The notes: generated by a model not told the origin, from the sequence alone. 64,000 nt of DNA from Dipetalonema caudispina (GCA_013365325.1 JABVXV010000170.1:62001-126000), one strand, 5' to 3'. Shown: positions 1 through 14,456, counted from the first letter of the stretch. Translations and numbers: made by a program.

Positions 1-928
1 TTTCGAATTTCACGTTTATTCATTTTTCAAAATTTTCGTTCGCTATTTATTTTTTTTTTGCAAAAAATGTAAATAACTTTAGCATAAGGTGAAATTTTAT
101 ACATTTATATCAATTTTGTAAGGGAGAATGAAATGTATAGTTTAGATTGATAGTTGAAAAGAGGGAGTGATTTGTAAGTAATAGATATAATATTATTGTT
201 GTTGGATCTTTAATTATTTAATTAATGATAAATTTTGTTTATTCTTCTACTATATGCTAGTAACACATTTTTAGCTTTTTCATTATTATTATTCAAATTT
301 CGTCAGGAAATGAGTGTAAAAAGTAATGTATAATTTAAATGTGTTTGTGATAAGTTTGCTTATAATTTTTATTCAATTTAATGAATTAATTGATTAATTC
401 AATCTATGCATCATTTTCATTTCCATACTTTGCTTTATGAGTATGATTCAGCCAAATTCTCCGGATTCCCATTAATTACATGGATAATCTATAAAATGAA
501 AAGAAGAGGAAGTAAACTTATTTGCCAAATTTGAGAAGATAAGAAAGTCTGAAGGCAAAAATTATTGCATTGTCAAAACAGTAATAACCTTTTACTGAAT
601 ATTTCAATGTTCATAAATTTCTATACATTATTAAATTTTTTCATTCATGAAATTTTGTCCCATCTTTATGAGTTATTTGAAATGTGTCATTTTACAAACA
701 AATGAAAATGAAACGAACAGTTCGTTAAATTGGAGGCTTAGAATTTCGATTAAAAATTTTATTCAGTACAATAATAAAAGTTATTTGCAAAAAGTAAACA
801 AAAAATTCTGCAACTAATACTGTTACTGTGAGGAAAGAAGAAAGGATTGAAATAGTAAAAGGTAGGACAAAAAAAAATGGGAATTACATGAAAGCCAAAA
901 GTTAAGTGTATAGAGAGAATTATATATT
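1..928. other. 3' flank of the acyltransferase gene, no gene seen
   Basis: AT-rich sequence with no exon that I can support. It lies downstream of the stop codon of the minus-strand acyltransferase gene. The complement of AATAAA (TTTATT at 758-763) lies about 165 bases past that stop and is a plausible polyadenylation signal for it. Confidence 0.5.
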
Positions 929-3900
929 TTAATGATAGCTTACAGTTTCTCCGGTATTAGTTGAACTTGATGATTTATTTGATAATGGTAACTGTTCATC
1001 AAGTGGATGATGAATATCTAAATGTTGTTGTTCTTGCTGTCGATTTCTGTCATTATGTTCCGTCATTTTCCTGCATAACAATCGTATTGGTCTTAATTTA
1101 AACTTTAATAATTGGACTATTTTGAAAATTTATAAGTCTAACTTTTCTTTATTGCAAGAAAATTGCGAATGAATATTTTGTTCGGTATCAAGCCTTTTTG
1201 TAATTTCTTCAATCCATGAAAAGCCTATATTTTCCACGAATGAAGCCTGTATATGATAATATTTATTAATTGAGATTTTTCAATCAATGCATTAAATTTT
1301 TTTCTAAACATAATGGCCTGAAAATTTCGCACGATATTAGCTATAATCAACATTTTGACTTAATTTAAATTATTTTCCAATTGAGAAACGAAAAAATTCT
1401 TTTCCTAGCTTGTTTTACCACTATCATTTCTGCACTACAATAGATTTGCTTGAGACGAATCTCTCGAGAGTTCGTTTATGAGTATATCTGAGGAGGAACA
1501 CGATACAGTACCTCTCAGAGTAAATAAGTCTTGTTTCCGTATAATGCATACCAAAATCACTAACTTCTTTATCATGATTCTGCTTTATTGGCATCTCTTG
1601 CTTCTGATCACTTTCTCGAGCATTACTGTATTGCTTCTCCATAATTCTACCAGTTTGATGAACAGCATCTTCAGTATTATCGGCAAAGCTTTGAAATTGT
1701 CGTCTTGTTTTTGAAATCATCATAGTAGGAGATTTCGGTGTACAAAATGACTTCTCTGTTTAATAAATTAAAAAATAAGCTGTTTTCCAGAAGATGAAAT
1801 TAAATCCCAAGTTTCTCAGCACATATTCATTTTGCATTTAAAATTAATCATGCATCGATAATAAATTTTGCAAAAATTTAATTTTACAAAATTCGCATAT
1901 AAAAAATATGAAAGAACATGATGACGCATGTAAGAATTTAGCTGATAATATTTCCGCTTTCTAATTTTTCATTTCAAACTGAATTCATTTTTCAGAGCAC
2001 TATGAAAAAGGAAGGGATGATTCAAGAGTTCAAGGTGCTAGAAAATGTTGTTCTTAAAATTTGAATGGAATTATTCAAACGTTCGGTTTACCATTTTACC
2101 AATTAATTCAAAGTATACGATAAGTGTAAATTGAACTGAAAATCCAATTTAAAGCTTAAAATTTAATCTGTTCTTGGAAAAAAGTCTCTCCAAAACGAAG
2201 CTTATTTTAAATCTTTTAAATAACATCATTTCTTAAATCCGATATGATCATATTGAATAGATGGCGAGGGAATTTTTTTGCATAACAGATGATCAAAACG
2301 AGTATGATTATTCCGATGATTGAAATATTTAACAAAAATTTTTGGAAACTTATGATTTTAATAATAATAATAATGATACTTTTGAGAATTTCCTTTTTGT
2401 TTGTTGACTTCTCTGAGAAACTTTTGCATGTCGAAACAGCACCACTTTCAACACTACCATCACTTTTCTTGATTTGTTTATGGAAGATATCTGTTGCAGA
2501 AGTGGTAGTACGATGTTGATTAGTTCGATTTTCCTAAAGGAAAATAAAATGGGAGTTAAATTTGTGATGAAAGCAAAAAAAGATATGCAAAAGTTCATGT
2601 GCAAAAGTTACAAATTAAACTCAATCTGAATGAATAAATTCAAATTTTTACTACTGTATCATGGAATTTTGTAGATACAGTTCGTAAATCCTTATGATTT
2701 TCCTCAATCCATCGTTTTGTTCGATTCATTGGTGGTATCATTGGCGCAAGCTCGATGATCTCATCATTTTTACTAAAATTCCAGAAATTCAAAGCATTAA
2801 AAATGTTCATAAGCTCATAACTAAAATTAATAGTTGCATATGATAACAATTAATTCAAGAATACCGCATCGGAAAAAAGCTACATTTGGTGAGTTTTTTT
2901 CTCTACATCTAAATAAAAATGCGAAAATAAAAGAGATTTTAAGACTCTCATTAGGAATCGAATCATTTGGGTACTAATTTAAGTATTATCATTACTTGTA
3001 ATTTCTATTATATTCTAAATTCTTAAAGCTAATTGTTTATTTCTCATTTCTCAATCTTAAATATTGTCATCATCCGAAATTTGAATAAAACGTTTGATAA
3101 TCTGATGTTATCTTGTCTGAGAGATAATTAAGGCTTAACGTTTGATTTGAATTTTCATTTGAATTTTCATCTTTTTTCCCTTTTTTTTTTATTTAATTTC
3201 AACTATAACAAACCGCTGACGAAACACTTGAACGTTAGATTTATGATCCATCACGTTTTGTTTTGTTTCATCATCTGTTTCATTTGGTGTGACACGAATA
3301 CGAATTGTTTTAAATATTTTACGTTCAATGATTAAAGGAGGAATCTGAAAAAATATGAGAAGAAAAGATAAATAGTATTTCTCACTTATATTTTCTATAA
3401 AAAATTCTGCATTGCAAGTTTATTGCTAACTACATTAAAGCTATTCGTTTGGTTAGCTAATGATGTAAATCTTCAGCTTAATATTAATACAATGGGATAT
3501 AGAAATAAAGATTTAATAGTATTAGTTTTTGGGAAAGAATCCCCGACGATAAGCAATTAATCTTGTTGATTATTATTAGAATTATCTCCTAACAGATCAG
3601 ACAATACCTTTATTTTTCATGAAATATACAGTAATGTAACCCGATCCATCTGACCCTATTCAACATTTACGACATTAAGTGGAAATATTGAGAAATTTTT
3701 GTGATCCGTAATTAGGAATAAGAGCTGTTAACTAACTTCAATGATAAAAGCTATGAGAAGAGCAGCAAATAGTGATAATATCGATATTTCCATAGCGAAA
3801 GTGATAAAATAATATGACGATAATGGCATTATAGCTGAACGTCGTGTCCATATAAAATACAATAAAAGTGGTTCATGTGATAAGTAAAATCCGTAAGATA

Positions 3901-6900
3901 ATCTGAAAAAGTACCAATTTCTGTTTTCAGTTAAATTACTTAATTATACAAACAAATGTGTAATCCTTTTTATCATTGAGGGAAGTTACATTGGAATTTT
4001 CATAAATTCTTAATTCAACAAAATGTCAACCTTGAGAAAAAGATCCATTTATCCCAAGCAAGACATGAATATATCACATGCATGTAACCTCGTTCACATA
4101 ACCAAACAAATAAGGCCAAACCAAATGCCCAAAAAATTCTGAAATTAGCAGAAATTTTTAGAAGATATTTCCATCATTGTTGTTATTTTTTGATATGACA
4201 CATCAGAAGTAGTAATTTGGAATGATTCAACTACTTAATGGAATGGAATAAGAATAGATTAGAGTAGTAATTTTAAGTTGGATATTACGTATCAGTCACC
4301 AGATGTTTCGAACTATTCGGTGATAATTCATCGTTTATATAATTCAAACTTTTGAATGGTTATGCAGGATGTATTATACGGTAATAAATTTACCACAGTC
4401 ATCTGTTTAATTATTTAATGTAGTTCATCTTTTGGTAAATCAGAAAAAGACGTACGTGGATTTGTTAGCGTAAACTAATAAATATATAAAAAATTTATCA
4501 AAAGTAACCTGAATGTAGCAGCGTAAAAAATGGAAAACATATTGAAATCATTTGCATAATTTGCACCAAAAAGTGCAAAAGAGAGCATGGCAAAAGCTGC
4601 AAAACGAGCAATATCTATTTGTGCTGTTGAATGGGTTTGTTTCGACTTTGTTGAAAGCAACCATCCAAGAAGTATACCTGGAATAGTGATTAATATATAT
4701 CATCCACATGTTTACTTAACGTTAATTATTTAAGCATACTAATTTACCAAATTATTTAACGCTAAGTAAGAGCAATATGAAGATACAATGAAGAGGATAA
4801 AAGTAAATATTGTAAAATAACGCTAAACGAGATAAGCAGTCTAATAAAAATAATTTTTTTCTTCCAACTTGTTTTAATTTTTCCATTTTTTCAATCTTTT
4901 TTTTTTAAATTTTCAAAACTGAACTTTTGTAATTTCAATCTTCTCCTAGTATCGTATTGTTTACTTTTAATTTCCAATTCACTTCAAGAATTATGAATCC
5001 TTTTTGCAAATAATAATCAAAATTAATCAAACGATGATAGATTAAAGACGAGATAGAAAGTGTTATTTTCAAAGATTTACCAATCAAAAATGAGCCAATT
5101 CTTGCTTGTGGTACAGTATATAAATATCGAAATATTTTCTCCATCATTTCTGTTGCTAAGCTATTATTTTCAATAAGTGCTGCGACAAGTGTTGCTGGGA
5201 ATCTATAGAAGTTATGTTGATATGAATGATTTTAATGTAGTAATTTCTTCATTTGAAACTTCTGTTCATATATTAATCAAAATGTTTTGTAATATCTAGA
5301 AGATTATTGAAAGTAGATTCTTCAAGATAACCCAGTCCTTAATGAGATATACAGGACAAGATATTTCTAGACTTCTCTGCTTGAGAATTATTACCATCAT
5401 TGTGCAATGTAATAATGAGATTTAACAACGTTTATTATCAGCGAGATGGATTTTAATCTTTAAAAAATTGAAAAGTATAAAATGCGATCCTCTTAAACTT
5501 ACTATTTTCTATTTTATCTTTCTTATCTTTGTTACCTACTACTTCGTAGCAATAAATAATAAATATTACCTAAATAATATCATTACAGTAGCTCGATAAA
5601 TAATCGATAATATTATGACAATAACAATTAATATGATAGCAATTGTTGGTACAGTATACAGCAATAATAAGGCAATTGGAGCTATCTAAGAATATATTTG
5701 AATTTTATATGAATATATTTAGGTTTAATTACTTTAAATGGAGAAAATTTGAGAGTGCGATAAAACCTTTGCAACGAAAGTATATATTTGAGAAAAGCAT
5801 ATTTTTACCATTACTAGAAAAATTTTAAATCTGAAATTCTTCCAAATTCTAAAACAAAATGATTTAGCATTGAGATTTTCTCTCAGAAATTAATATCTGA
5901 GTGACAATAAACAGAACTTCTAAGCTATAAAGTTGCTTTCTTGGCTAATTGTACGATCACAAAATTAAGCAAACTAATAGATGGATATTTATAGATTAAT
6001 TTTCTGAGATATTCAATTTTTAATCACCAGAAAAGTGTAAGCTATGAAAAGCAGGGAAAGACAGATCAAATGAAATTATGCAAAAATAAATATACTGTTT
6101 TCAGATTACATTTACTTCAAAAATGTAAAGTTACCGTACAGAATAATCACATAAGATGAATTACAATGAAGTATGTTGTGTACTTAATGGTATCAATAAT
6201 TGTAATGTTTTCGTTACTACAACAGTTGTTAGTTAGTAAATTAACAGAATACCATTGGAAGAAATTTTCTTGAAAAAATTGGAAAGTTAGTTTTAGAGAA
6301 ATATAATTTGAAGATCTGAGATCTGACCATGTAAAATTGCGTATCCAATGCAAGGTACCACATCCATGGCATACATTCGTTGGGAAAGAAATTGCTTACA
6401 AAAAGCAGTTGCCGCCAAATATCATCCACACTGCATCGTGCGCCGAAAATTCCTACAACTTCTACGTTTAGGAATAATAAAATTTGTATTCTGTTAAAAT
6501 TGAAACATCTCAATGTAGAAATCTGAAGTATCAAAATATATTTGTTACTGAATGCAACAATTAAATTATCAAATCAGTTTGCTAGCATCATATCTTGTCT
6601 CATCTGTTGCTGGCACAAATAGATAATTGCCGTACATCCCAGCTAAAATTATCGTTTAACATTTGATTTTTATTGACCAGTCATTTCTCGATATGTTTGA
6701 AACTTTAAGCGTATTTTAAGCTATACACTAAAACTTTCATTTACAGTAGGAATGCGATTTTTCTGTTGCTTAATTAAACTAAAATATAGTAACGAAAAAA
6801 AAAGTGCTTATAATTACACCCTAAATATATCGATTCGTTTTAAAATTTCAACAAATTAATCGAAAAAGTACTTAAACAAACCATTTTGTTGTGACCACAT

Positions 6901-9900
6901 TGGCCCGTCACCAATATGTTGAAAAATGAAATAAATAATAAGAAATGTAATAAGATAAGCAGGTATTAGACGCATCAAACGATGTAACCAAAGTATAATC
7001 CATCCATACGGTGATAATGCTGTTCGTTTACTTTTATGTTGTTTTTGTTGTATAAGACGAAGATGAATTTTGTATGCCAAAACGGTTCCAGATATTAATA
7101 AAAAGGAGTCAACAGCTAGAGATGAATTGAAAATAATTTGAGAAAATTTCTCGTTCGCTTTCAATGAGTTCCATAGCTGTCGAATATTACCAACATATTC
7201 CAATGAAAACAAATGCGCATGACCAATTACTATCTGAAAATATTATCGAAATATTAATTATGTTCAAATTTCATATTTAAATGTAAAATTTATTGATTCA
7301 ACACCAAATTTAGAACAAGAATTGAGAAAACTATTGCTTATAAGACGACCGAAGCGAATATCATCACATGATATGCATAACAAATTTACAGCAGGGAAAT
7401 GAAAGAAAAATTAAGCAGAACGAAAATGTTTCAGCTTCATGCATGTGCAATTTGTGTATCTATGAGTGTGCGGATAATACCTAAACATCCCGAAGTGTTG
7501 TGCCGGACCCGACATTAATGATGTCTTCCCGTGGGTCGCGCAATGTGGAAAACGAAAATTCCCTTCTAGTATTTAACACTAATTATTACTTAAGGAAGAT
7601 GCTCAGACTATATTATACATGAAGTGCTTGAAAATGAATGTGGGAAAATTCTGCAAAAAAAAAATTACCCAAAAAGCGCTTAATACTCGGATACCGTATA
7701 ATGAATTCAAATGTCGATTACACGGACGTGTCAAATGATGATAGGTGGAACGGATGCTAAATGCGAGTATCTAAATTTTAGCTTTTACGGTAATAAAAAA
7801 TAAATCATTTATTTTTAATCAGTCTTACTTTAGAAGAATGAAAGACACTATCACGTCAACATCAACTAAAGTGTCTTCTGAATTAGATACGATGAATTTA
7901 AATTTGAAGGAAGAACTGTATCTGAAGTAAAGCTGCATCAATAATACCATCAATTCCTTCTTAAAATAAAATGGTGATAAATTGATGTTTCTATGTTAAA
8001 CTAAAATTTAAAATGAATAGGACAATTGGATCTAAAGGACTTACACTATTGAGGATACAACTTGATTTTTTCAATGTTCTTTGTACAGCTGGTACACTTT
8101 TGTACGTGAGAGCATGTGAAGGAGCATCACTGCATATGAAACTGCGTGCGTCATCCTGAACGCATGGTGTAGAGATAGATGATACTTGCGATGGTACGTT
8201 TGCAGCTGGTCGTGCTGTCATATGACTGCAAGTTTCAGATGATTCTGCAAATTATGCAAGGAGTGAGATAGATTTATTTTAAATTTTATTTATTTACTAT
8301 TTATCTTCAGATTCTCATACGGTACAATATAGTATAACAGCATTATTTATCAAATTAGACACGACATTTATTATTAAATTAGCTTTATTACTAAAAGTTT
8401 ATAATAAACCTGTTGCTTGGGATATTTGTGAAAGAATAATATCTTCTGAAAAAATGAAACACTTTTTGCTTTAAGCTTGTTTAAGTGTTGGTGGATTTGA
8501 GAAAATGGATAAACTGAAAATACTGCAAGTTACAGTATCGCTTAATTACATTTCAACGATACTGTAACTTTTTGTAGCATACAGTATCATAAAGCAGAAG
8601 TGCTAATATTGCTATCTTGCGTATCCAATATAAAGATATTTTTGGCGAGATAAGAAATTTTTCTCATCATGGTTTAGAAGCCAAAGATACAGCAAAAATT
8701 TTTGACTAAAACATCTGGTGGGCGATGACTTAAGTAATATTGTTTACAGTATTTTCCCTCACCCTATCTCATCCTGAATTAGCACAATTCCCAAATGTCG
8801 GATCACAAATATCTGGTAAATTTCTGGAGATTTCTCTACAGATCTATTATTGACAATTGTCTGGCTATTGTCACGGCTGTTGGTCAACTCTCTTTTCAAG
8901 TTTGAAAAATAAAGGTTTTTAGATTTTATCGAGAGATAAAAATACAATTCTGGGCGATTCTTTCGGAATATAAAAGGCTGGAGAAATAAAATATTGGAGA
9001 TGTTAGGAACCTAAAACTACCGAGCTAAGACAGTCCACAAAAATTAGTGTTTGAAATAGTTGGGGGAAGTTGCATGCATTACTTCCAGTCAGAACGAAGC
9101 CTGGTCAAAAATTTGAAAGAGAATATGCGAGACCTTTGTTGACTGAATATTTTCGATTACGTCGATTACGATAGATATCGATCGAAGTACCACATAGTAC
9201 CAATAAAACAAGGAAAGCAAGAATAGTGAGGATTATCCACTATAAAATAGTAGAACGGTATGACTCTTCAAAGTCCATTAATTCGAACTTTATAAAAAAA
9301 CTTTTTAAGTGAATTTAAAAAATGCACCTGTGGAACGCCAAGGTTATTGAAAAATGAATCCTTTTGCTTGAAACATTCAACAGTTGAATTGTCGGAAATT
9401 AGAATGCCAAAAGTTTTCTCCAGAAAAATGGAAAGAGCGGGAAAAATCTCACTTATTGAACGTTCATTGCAACGAATCGGTAAGCACATTCCTGAAAATA
9501 ATGTTATTTTGCAAATTGTGAAAATTTGACGGTTTTAAAACATGAAGAATCAGAAATAAATTTTAAGAATTTACTATTCCTTAAGTTGCATTGCAGGTTT
9601 AAAACTTCTTATTACAGCCAAATTATTTACAAACCGTAGAAGACAGGTATTTGATGCTGTTGCATTCCGTATGCTTCCATGCGAATATTTGCTCGACAGT
9701 ATTGTACTGACTGATTTTTTGTTATCGCTTTTGCTATACTTTGGCACTGATCATAGGCACCGAGCCAAAAAAATGGGCCTGATGAATAGATGCCGGCTGA
9801 TGGACGACCCCAAGCATCCAGAACTTGTGATAAATGTTCGTGAAGTGTTAAATGAACATCTGTAAAACATTACTTTAAAATGTTCAAGAATGAAAAATGC

Positions 9901-11738
9901 GTATGCACTTTCAATTTCCAATATTGAATCAGATTTGAAATGAGCTGATATAAAAGACCATTCTATGTCAAATTTATATAAATTAAATTTTAATCAACAC
10001 AAAAATTTAATCGAAAATTAAGTACAAATCAGAAATCAGAAAAAAAAAAACAAAAGAAGAAAGCCAGAAACTTAAAATAAGCTGGGGAAAAATTCGAAAT
10101 TTAAATACTTTATATTTAAAAGGAAATACTATGTCATTAATTTACAATAAAAATAACGATATAAAATCTTATGTTCAGAGAAAAAAAAAAAAAACTGTTA
10201 CCGAGACATTGCTTTATATACGTTTGATTCTGACCAGTTAAACGACAATACGTCATGATCAACAATTCATTTGCAGCGGAATCAATTAATTTAGCTAAAT
10301 CCTTGAAACATCCATTGGTATCACCTATAACTTTCAAAAATCATATCAGGCTAGTAAACTAGGTAATAACCCATATGATCGATATCAGTAGAAATATTCT
10401 GATGATAATCTTCGTTATGGAATATTTTTTAAATTTATTTCAATTCATCTACTAATATCCCAACATCCAACTTTTGCTTAGAGATAACATGAAGTTTTAT
10501 TATTCGTTATAGTTATTTAATTGTTATTGTTTCTAAAACTTTATAGAATATCAAATCGATTAGGTTATTTAAATTACCGGAAAATTTCTGCTTAAATACT
10601 TCAAAAGAAAAGATTTTTCTTCTTACGAAACATATCAAATATTTTCGTTGACTTATTGAAATTTGTTTTGACAAATGCGGAAATATGTGAATGTTCAAAA
10701 AAGTTCGTCAACTCTTCGGCAACCTTTGTTTCTGAAAGAATGTTGCTTTCTTGAAAAAATAGGTGTTGAGGAAATCTTTAAATTTTTAAATCGTCAAAAT
10801 TAAAAAAAATTGCCACAAGAAAACGGAATGTAAATGTTAATAAAAGCTTAGTAATTAAAGCTGTGAATTAAACATAATTGTTAGACGCTGCTTTATGTTC
10901 AAAATCATTATCGAATAGTTTACAACTAACTAATAAAGATTTCATTTAGCTTTAATTCAATTTGAAACAATTTAGTAAGAAGAAGCAAATGACAGAAAAT
11001 ACAGAAATATTTTAATCATTGATGAATCATATTTTAAGAGTTAAAATAAAAGATTCCAACTAATACCTCCACTAATCAGATTTATGGTACCAGTTCTGTT
11101 TTCGATATGATTGGCAAATGATTGATTCATTTGAATCATTTCAATCGGTCGTATGAAAGTGTTAAGAAAATCGAAAAGAAATGTTTCAAGTAGCAAAAAA
11201 TCATTTCGTATTGCTTCGTGATCTGCTAAAAATAAAAAATTGATGTATAACAACCTAATGACAAAGTAATCTCGACTATAAAAACATCCCAATGATTCGA
11301 TTATTTCGTGCAACATATTTTTCACTTTTAACCGGAAGTAACCTTTCTCATTCAAAATATCTAGTTGAGGTTGCACTTAACTGTTATCATATTTCCTTCA
11401 AGAACAACAAATCAAGATTGATATTGGTTAAATAGTTCCAATCAATGAACTTGATTAGTTAAATTATTCAAATCTTAAGATGTTTGGAATATTAATAGCT
11501 TCATCTTCAACCGTAGATAATAACCTGAGCCATAAATCTAGCAAATGATTTATACTTCATTATTTGTGATTCTTTTATGAAAGCAAAAATGAGGACAACA
11601 AAAAAATGACTTGCCATATACATTCTGAATGGTATATCCCGGAATTCGCATAATAACCGTTTGGCACTCACCAATGACTAGAATAAGGATGAGGCATAAA
11701 GTAGGAAATACCGTACGATACGAGCAACCGTTCCCCAT
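929..11738 (-). CDS. NRF-6-like multi-pass membrane acyltransferase (acyltransferase_3 family)
   Basis: Sixteen exons: 11738-11611, 11275-11067, 10324-10202, 8244-8045, 7233-6882, 6452-6328, 5685-5570, 5202-5081, 4677-4509, 4138-4031, 3902-3737, 3344-3214, 2772-2655, 2533-2380, 1755-1512, 1070-929. Phases agree at every junction and the total is 2607 nt (868 aa). Seen: a signal peptide from the MGNGCSYR start, a Cys-containing extracellular N-terminal part (exons 2-4), then a membrane core with the family landmarks IVIGHAH, RLIPAYLI, DTQFYM, LSYGFYLSH and a final hydrophobic segment, and a long polar cytoplasmic tail (exons 12-16). Known for the family: Nose Resistant to Fluoxetine proteins of C. 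elegans act in lipid or drug movement in the intestine. The substrate here is unknown. Odd: the GIRxxSMxW-type segment normally just before the conserved His was not found. The N-terminal exons are less certain than the core. Confidence 0.85.
7485..7550. other. GC-rich block with nested inverted repeat inside an acyltransferase intron
   Basis: This block is much richer in G+C than the surrounding intron. It contains GACCC (7506-7510) next to GACAT (7511-7515), a five-base loop, then ATGTC (7521-7525) and GGGTC (7533-7537), so a bulged hairpin can form. No coding frame fits the host gene. It could be a remnant of a mobile element or a structured RNA. I cannot assign it to a known family. Confidence 0.35.
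9404..9865 (+). CDS. Small nested gene of unknown function
   Basis: Not recognised. Two exons, 9404-9479 and 9597-9865, give 114 aa when started at the ATG of MPKVFSRK. The junction is well formed: ATCG|GTAAGC donor, TTGCAG|GTTTA acceptor, phase 1 on both sides. The protein starts basic (RKMERAGK, NRRRQ), has a leucine-rich stretch with a central hydrophobic segment (LTDFLLSLLLYFG), and ends in a polar tail. The reading frame stays open upstream to about 9296 without an ATG, so the true start could lie in an earlier exon. It sits on the opposite strand inside an intron (8245-10201) of the acyltransferase gene. No family call is possible by eye. Confidence 0.5.
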
Positions 11739-13083
11739 TTGTATATTTAATACAAATAACAAAACTTTATCAACCGCTTCATTTTTATGATAATTTTTAC
11801 AGAAACATGGTTGAGCTATAATATGTGATACAATAAATAACAATCTAATTGTCTATCAATTTAAAAAATCACTTAATCATCAATTCTTCATCTTCAAATG
11901 ATAACGATAGGTATTTGTGATACTATCATCTCTAAAAACCCTTATAATCTGAATCAAATTATTAGTCTTTGATAATTTGAATTGGATAACTGTTCAATTT
12001 TTATCTTTCAACTTCAAGATCCCATTATTGCTTGATCAAGCATAAATTGATTGCATAACTACTTATTATAATGGAATAAATACTGGTAATAAAAATTGAT
12101 CACTTCCAAGTCACATTAAATTTCACCCATTCCATTCTTTTTTTCGTTCTATTTTCGAAGCCAAAATATCGAAAATTTCCTTTAATTTAAGAAATCTATT
12201 TGAAAGGAAATCCCTTTTCTACTTCATGACGAATTCAACTCTTCCGAAGATGGATACTTTTCGATAATAGCTTGCTTTATTTTCAATTTTTTTTTTTTTT
12301 TTTGTTATTATCAAATTATTATAAAATTTATCAAGTATTTATGTCCAAAGCATTTGTAATTTCCTGTCTCCTTTTCCTTTCACAACGCAATTATATGCAA
12401 TCGTTGACTTGCCAGCTTTTTGGCTCTTTTGGCTATAACTATTCACTTGAATGATTTTTCTAGCATTTTCTGAGACTTGTTTGCATCTTATTTTACTCTT
12501 TTTTTTTTTATTTTTTTAATATTTTTTGGCGATGTTGAAAAAAATATTTCAAACAATGAAATATTTCATTATAACTTAGAAAAATCAAGAATGCTGTATG
12601 GAAGCAATGCTTTAGTATAGTTTTATTGATCGTTCCTGTCATTACAACTCCTTCTATCTTCAACAAATTGATGTAGCGCTATCGTAATACTTCAATAATG
12701 ATCGAATAGTGTTCATAATGATTATCATGATTACTGTATTCTATGTATCGAAAGATTTGTACTTCAGGTTGTAAATCCGAAAATTAATAGCCAAAATATT
12801 AAATTCTTCTTTACATTAAAAGTGAGATATGATCCATGTATTGAAATTGAGATTTAACACAAAATAACGAATACGAGAATGGAGATGAATATTAATCATT
12901 GTTATCATCCTTCAAGTATATATTCATTAAAATTGATAAAATTGAAACAATGTGAAGGTGCAGATTACATATTGAATATATTTTAATTAGCGGAAAAAAA
13001 AAGACTTATACAAATTATAGTTATTTAATTATTTGATACGCTTACTTACTCCTGCAACTTCAATAAATAACTGGAAAGTAACA
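11739..13083. other. Divergent intergenic region
   Basis: This 1.3 kb gap lies between the starts of the minus-strand acyltransferase and the plus-strand Stum gene, so it should hold both promoters. It is AT-rich with T-runs near 12282-12303. No exon or convincing motif was found. Confidence 0.5.
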
Positions 13084-14456
13084 ATGGAACAACAAACCGA
13101 ACGAACTACATCTCAACGTAACAGTTCAGCTTTCAGTATTAGTAAGTCTTTTTGTTTCTTTTTTTTTTCTTTTTTATTTTCATTTTACAAAATTTTAATT
13201 CCATGAAACAAAATTAGCAAAAAATCCCATCGTTAAAGCAACTAATATAATATCTATCTGTGCCTGTAAGAGGTAATAATATAAAAGAAATTTGTATATG
13301 TTTAGAAATATTCGAATTTTCAGGTGAAAATCATAAACGAACAGAAAATGATAGATTACGAGGTTGGAAAGTAGTACAAAAATCGCTTCCACGTATCATA
13401 CATTACGGTCAAAGAGAGGGTATACTACAAAAGACTAATTCTGTATGCTACATTTATTTCGAAAAATTGGAAATCAGTTTTTGATCAGAAAAACGAAAGC
13501 AACTATCCGAAAGTTGTAAATATCATCGGAAATGTATAATTTTATATCATGCAAAATGCTACAAATAAGATTTCATTTTCAGGTTTATTACTTTTAAATA
13601 GTATGAAGCGATTGCAGCGAATGAGCTCATCGTACAAAATGCCCAATGTTGTGATAGAAGCACAAGTAGCAAGTGATGTTTCTGATCATCGTTTAACAAA
13701 TAGAGTACAGATACCCAGTAATGATATAACGATTATGCATGAAGCTATACCATTTCTTCCGGTTCCGGTTGCTCTGCTATGTCTCTTCTTTAATGTTATC
13801 ATCCCTGGTTCAGGTAAATTTATTTGATAGATAAAAATATAAATAAAGATACACAATTTTTGAAACATATATTAATTTCGGATTAGTATTAACTATTATT
13901 ATTTAGGGACAATTTTAAGTGGAATTAGTGCATTATGTATGGGACAACCAAGAATAAATTTCAAGGAAGGTCGTAAATTGGTCACACTATTTGTTAATTT
14001 TTTGGTTGGCATTAGTCAATTCTTTACGATAACATTTCTTTTCGTTGGATGGTTTTGGTCAATTGCATGGGGTGGCTTAATCATCATACATTCAAGTATG
14101 TTTAATTTTTAATCAATCATTATAAAGTAGTGCTATAAAAAAAATCACGGTTATAGTTACAATCGTAATCGTGATATAATTCCAATTATGATGTTAATAT
14201 TTCGAATACTTCAATCGTGATAATAGCTGTCATAGATTATCCTGGAATTTGCAAATTTCATGCAAAATATACGGCATTTACAGTGCAATACCGTGATGCA
14301 TTGGTGCAACGACGACAAGAAGCGGTTGCAACTGCAGCGATTGAAGCAATTACCAAAGATTCAATACTACATAGACGGGATGTAAAAAAACTTGTCGAAA
14401 CTCATCAAACAAGTAATGGAGGGAAACAACGAACTTCAAATCAGTTTTCCAGTTGA
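13084..14456 (+). CDS. STUM: Stum/SPEC3 family membrane protein
   Basis: Five exons: 13084-13141, 13324-13419, 13583-13813, 13907-14095, 14236-14456. All junctions are phase 1 and the sum is 795 nt (264 aa). The polar N-terminus (MEQQTERTTSQRNSSAFS) is followed by the family core at about residues 105-190. That core is a hydrophobic segment ending in NVIIPGSG, the conserved TILSGISALCMGQPR link, and a second long hydrophobic stretch with FVGWFWSIAWG. This order matches Drosophila stumble and vertebrate STUM, where the fly protein is needed for mechanical sensing in proprioceptive neurons. The charged C-terminal tail of about 70 residues is specific to this copy. Function in nematodes is inferred from homology only. 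The ATG at 13084 is the first in frame. Confidence 0.88.

Noticed and set aside
8759..8947. 62-codon minus-strand frame in the acyltransferase intron as an extra exon
   Set aside because: Flanking exons 3 and 4 already join in phase without it and it has no good acceptor.
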